Positions 63,713 to 64,000 of a DNA stretch of 64,000 bases are shown here, piece by piece (the stretch's first letter is position 1; each line of letters begins with the position of its first letter). Position numbers and translations under genes: made by a program. The stretch comes from Microvirga massiliensis (lineage in GTDB: Bacteria > Pseudomonadota > Alphaproteobacteria > Rhizobiales > Beijerinckiaceae). The DNA lies in contig NZ_LN811350.1 of the NCBI RefSeq assembly GCF_001006805.1, positions 966,112 to 1,030,111 of the forward strand, read 5' to 3'. Below the pieces are notes generated by a model. It had not been told where the DNA came from. It was given only the letters and a program-made list of their open reading frames with translations, and did no database searches.

Positions 63713-64000
63713 TCATTCGCCCCAGGTCCGCCGCAGCACGTCGATCCAGTTCTCGAAGGCGATCTTGCGGATCGTGGCTTCGTCATAGCCGTGGCGCCGC
63801 ATCGCTTCGAGGAGGCGCGGCAGTCCACGTGCATCGCCGATCACCGCCGGTACGGTCGCGCCGTCGAAATCCGAGCCGAAGCCGACACCCTCAACGCCCA
63901 CATGCTCGATCAAATGATCGAGATGCCGGATCATGTCCTCGAGATGAGTATCCGCATTGCGCTGCCCGTCCGGGCGAATGAAGGCCGTCGCGAAGTTCAG
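63713..64000 (-). CDS. membrane dipeptidase (M19), C-terminal part, cut by the window edge
   Basis: The frame is open from the window edge at base 64000 down to the stop at 63713 and gives 95 residues. It contains HLEDMIRHLDHLIEHVGVEG followed by VGFGSDFDGA, the metal-site region with the catalytic Asp of renal-dipeptidase-like M19 enzymes, and ends with YDEATIRKIAFENWIDVLRR, a typical C-terminus. The enzyme cleaves dipeptides using a two-zinc site. The start lies outside the window. Confidence 0.9.
   Translation of the reverse strand: MNFATAFIRPDGQRNADTHLEDMIRHLDHLIEHVGVEGVGFGSDFDGATVPAVIGDARGLPRLLEAMRRHGYDEATIRKIAFENWIDVLRRTWGE

Overview
The window is GC-rich DNA from an alphaproteobacterium, most likely of the Hyphomicrobiales near Methylobacteriaceae (Microvirga/Methylobacterium-like). 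That placement is inference. It rests on the many tiny rhizobial-type proteins, a DUF6455 protein, a baeRF11 protein, an sRNA carrying the decamer of the alphaproteobacterial mmgR (suhB/alpha-r8) family, an AmpR/class A beta-lactamase pair and Methylobacteriaceae-style intergenic repeats. No ribosomal or universal marker gene is present to fix the genus.

Layout. 1-2.3 kb: two very small genes, a decayed IS5-type transposase, and an sRNA candidate with its own promoter and terminator. 2.3-9.6 kb: an exported protein, ampR divergent from a class A beta-lactamase with a Tat signal, a frameshifted FUSC exporter, an M20 amidohydrolase and a TRIC-type membrane protein. 9.7-14 kb: envelope genes on the minus strand (PBP1A, a Pal-like lipoprotein, an L,D-transpeptidase) with a tandem glycine riboswitch stranded between them. 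14-23 kb: sparse, with small proteins, an MDR oxidoreductase, a persulfide-dioxygenase-like MBL/rhodanese protein, a baeRF11 protein and a coupled pair of small membrane proteins. 23-34 kb: a DUF1275 protein, then a plus-strand operon of gamma-glutamyltransferase, DUF1028, a complete Dpp/Gsi-type peptide ABC transporter and an M29 aminopeptidase, which together read as import and breakdown of (gamma-glutamyl) peptides. 34-40 kb: oxidative stress genes (DoxX, Ohr, catalase divergent from oxyR) and a hybrid sensor kinase.

40.6-58.2 kb is the most unusual part: a divergently transcribed sugar/inositol cluster. The left arm carries myo-inositol-1-phosphate synthase, a histidine phosphatase, a CgeB-type glycosyltransferase, a sugar nucleotidyltransferase, a TIGR04290-like methyltransferase and a glycoside hydrolase whose barrel looks circularly permuted. 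The right arm carries two NDP-sugar epimerases, a GT4 glycosyltransferase, three more CgeB-type proteins, a UDP-glucuronate-decarboxylase-like enzyme, a dual-specificity phosphatase, an unusual phosphoribosyltransferase-kinase fusion and an orphan PotD-like binding protein. Nearly all right-arm genes overlap by 1-4 bases or are closely spaced, so the arm is probably one or two operons. The product is unknown; an inositol-containing glycan or glycoconjugate is the simplest reading.

58-64 kb: a CDF metal exporter, a TauE/SafE permease, transposase scraps (IS5 and IS701 types), four small exported proteins of unknown function (one with four 14-residue repeats), and the C-terminal end of a membrane dipeptidase running off the window.
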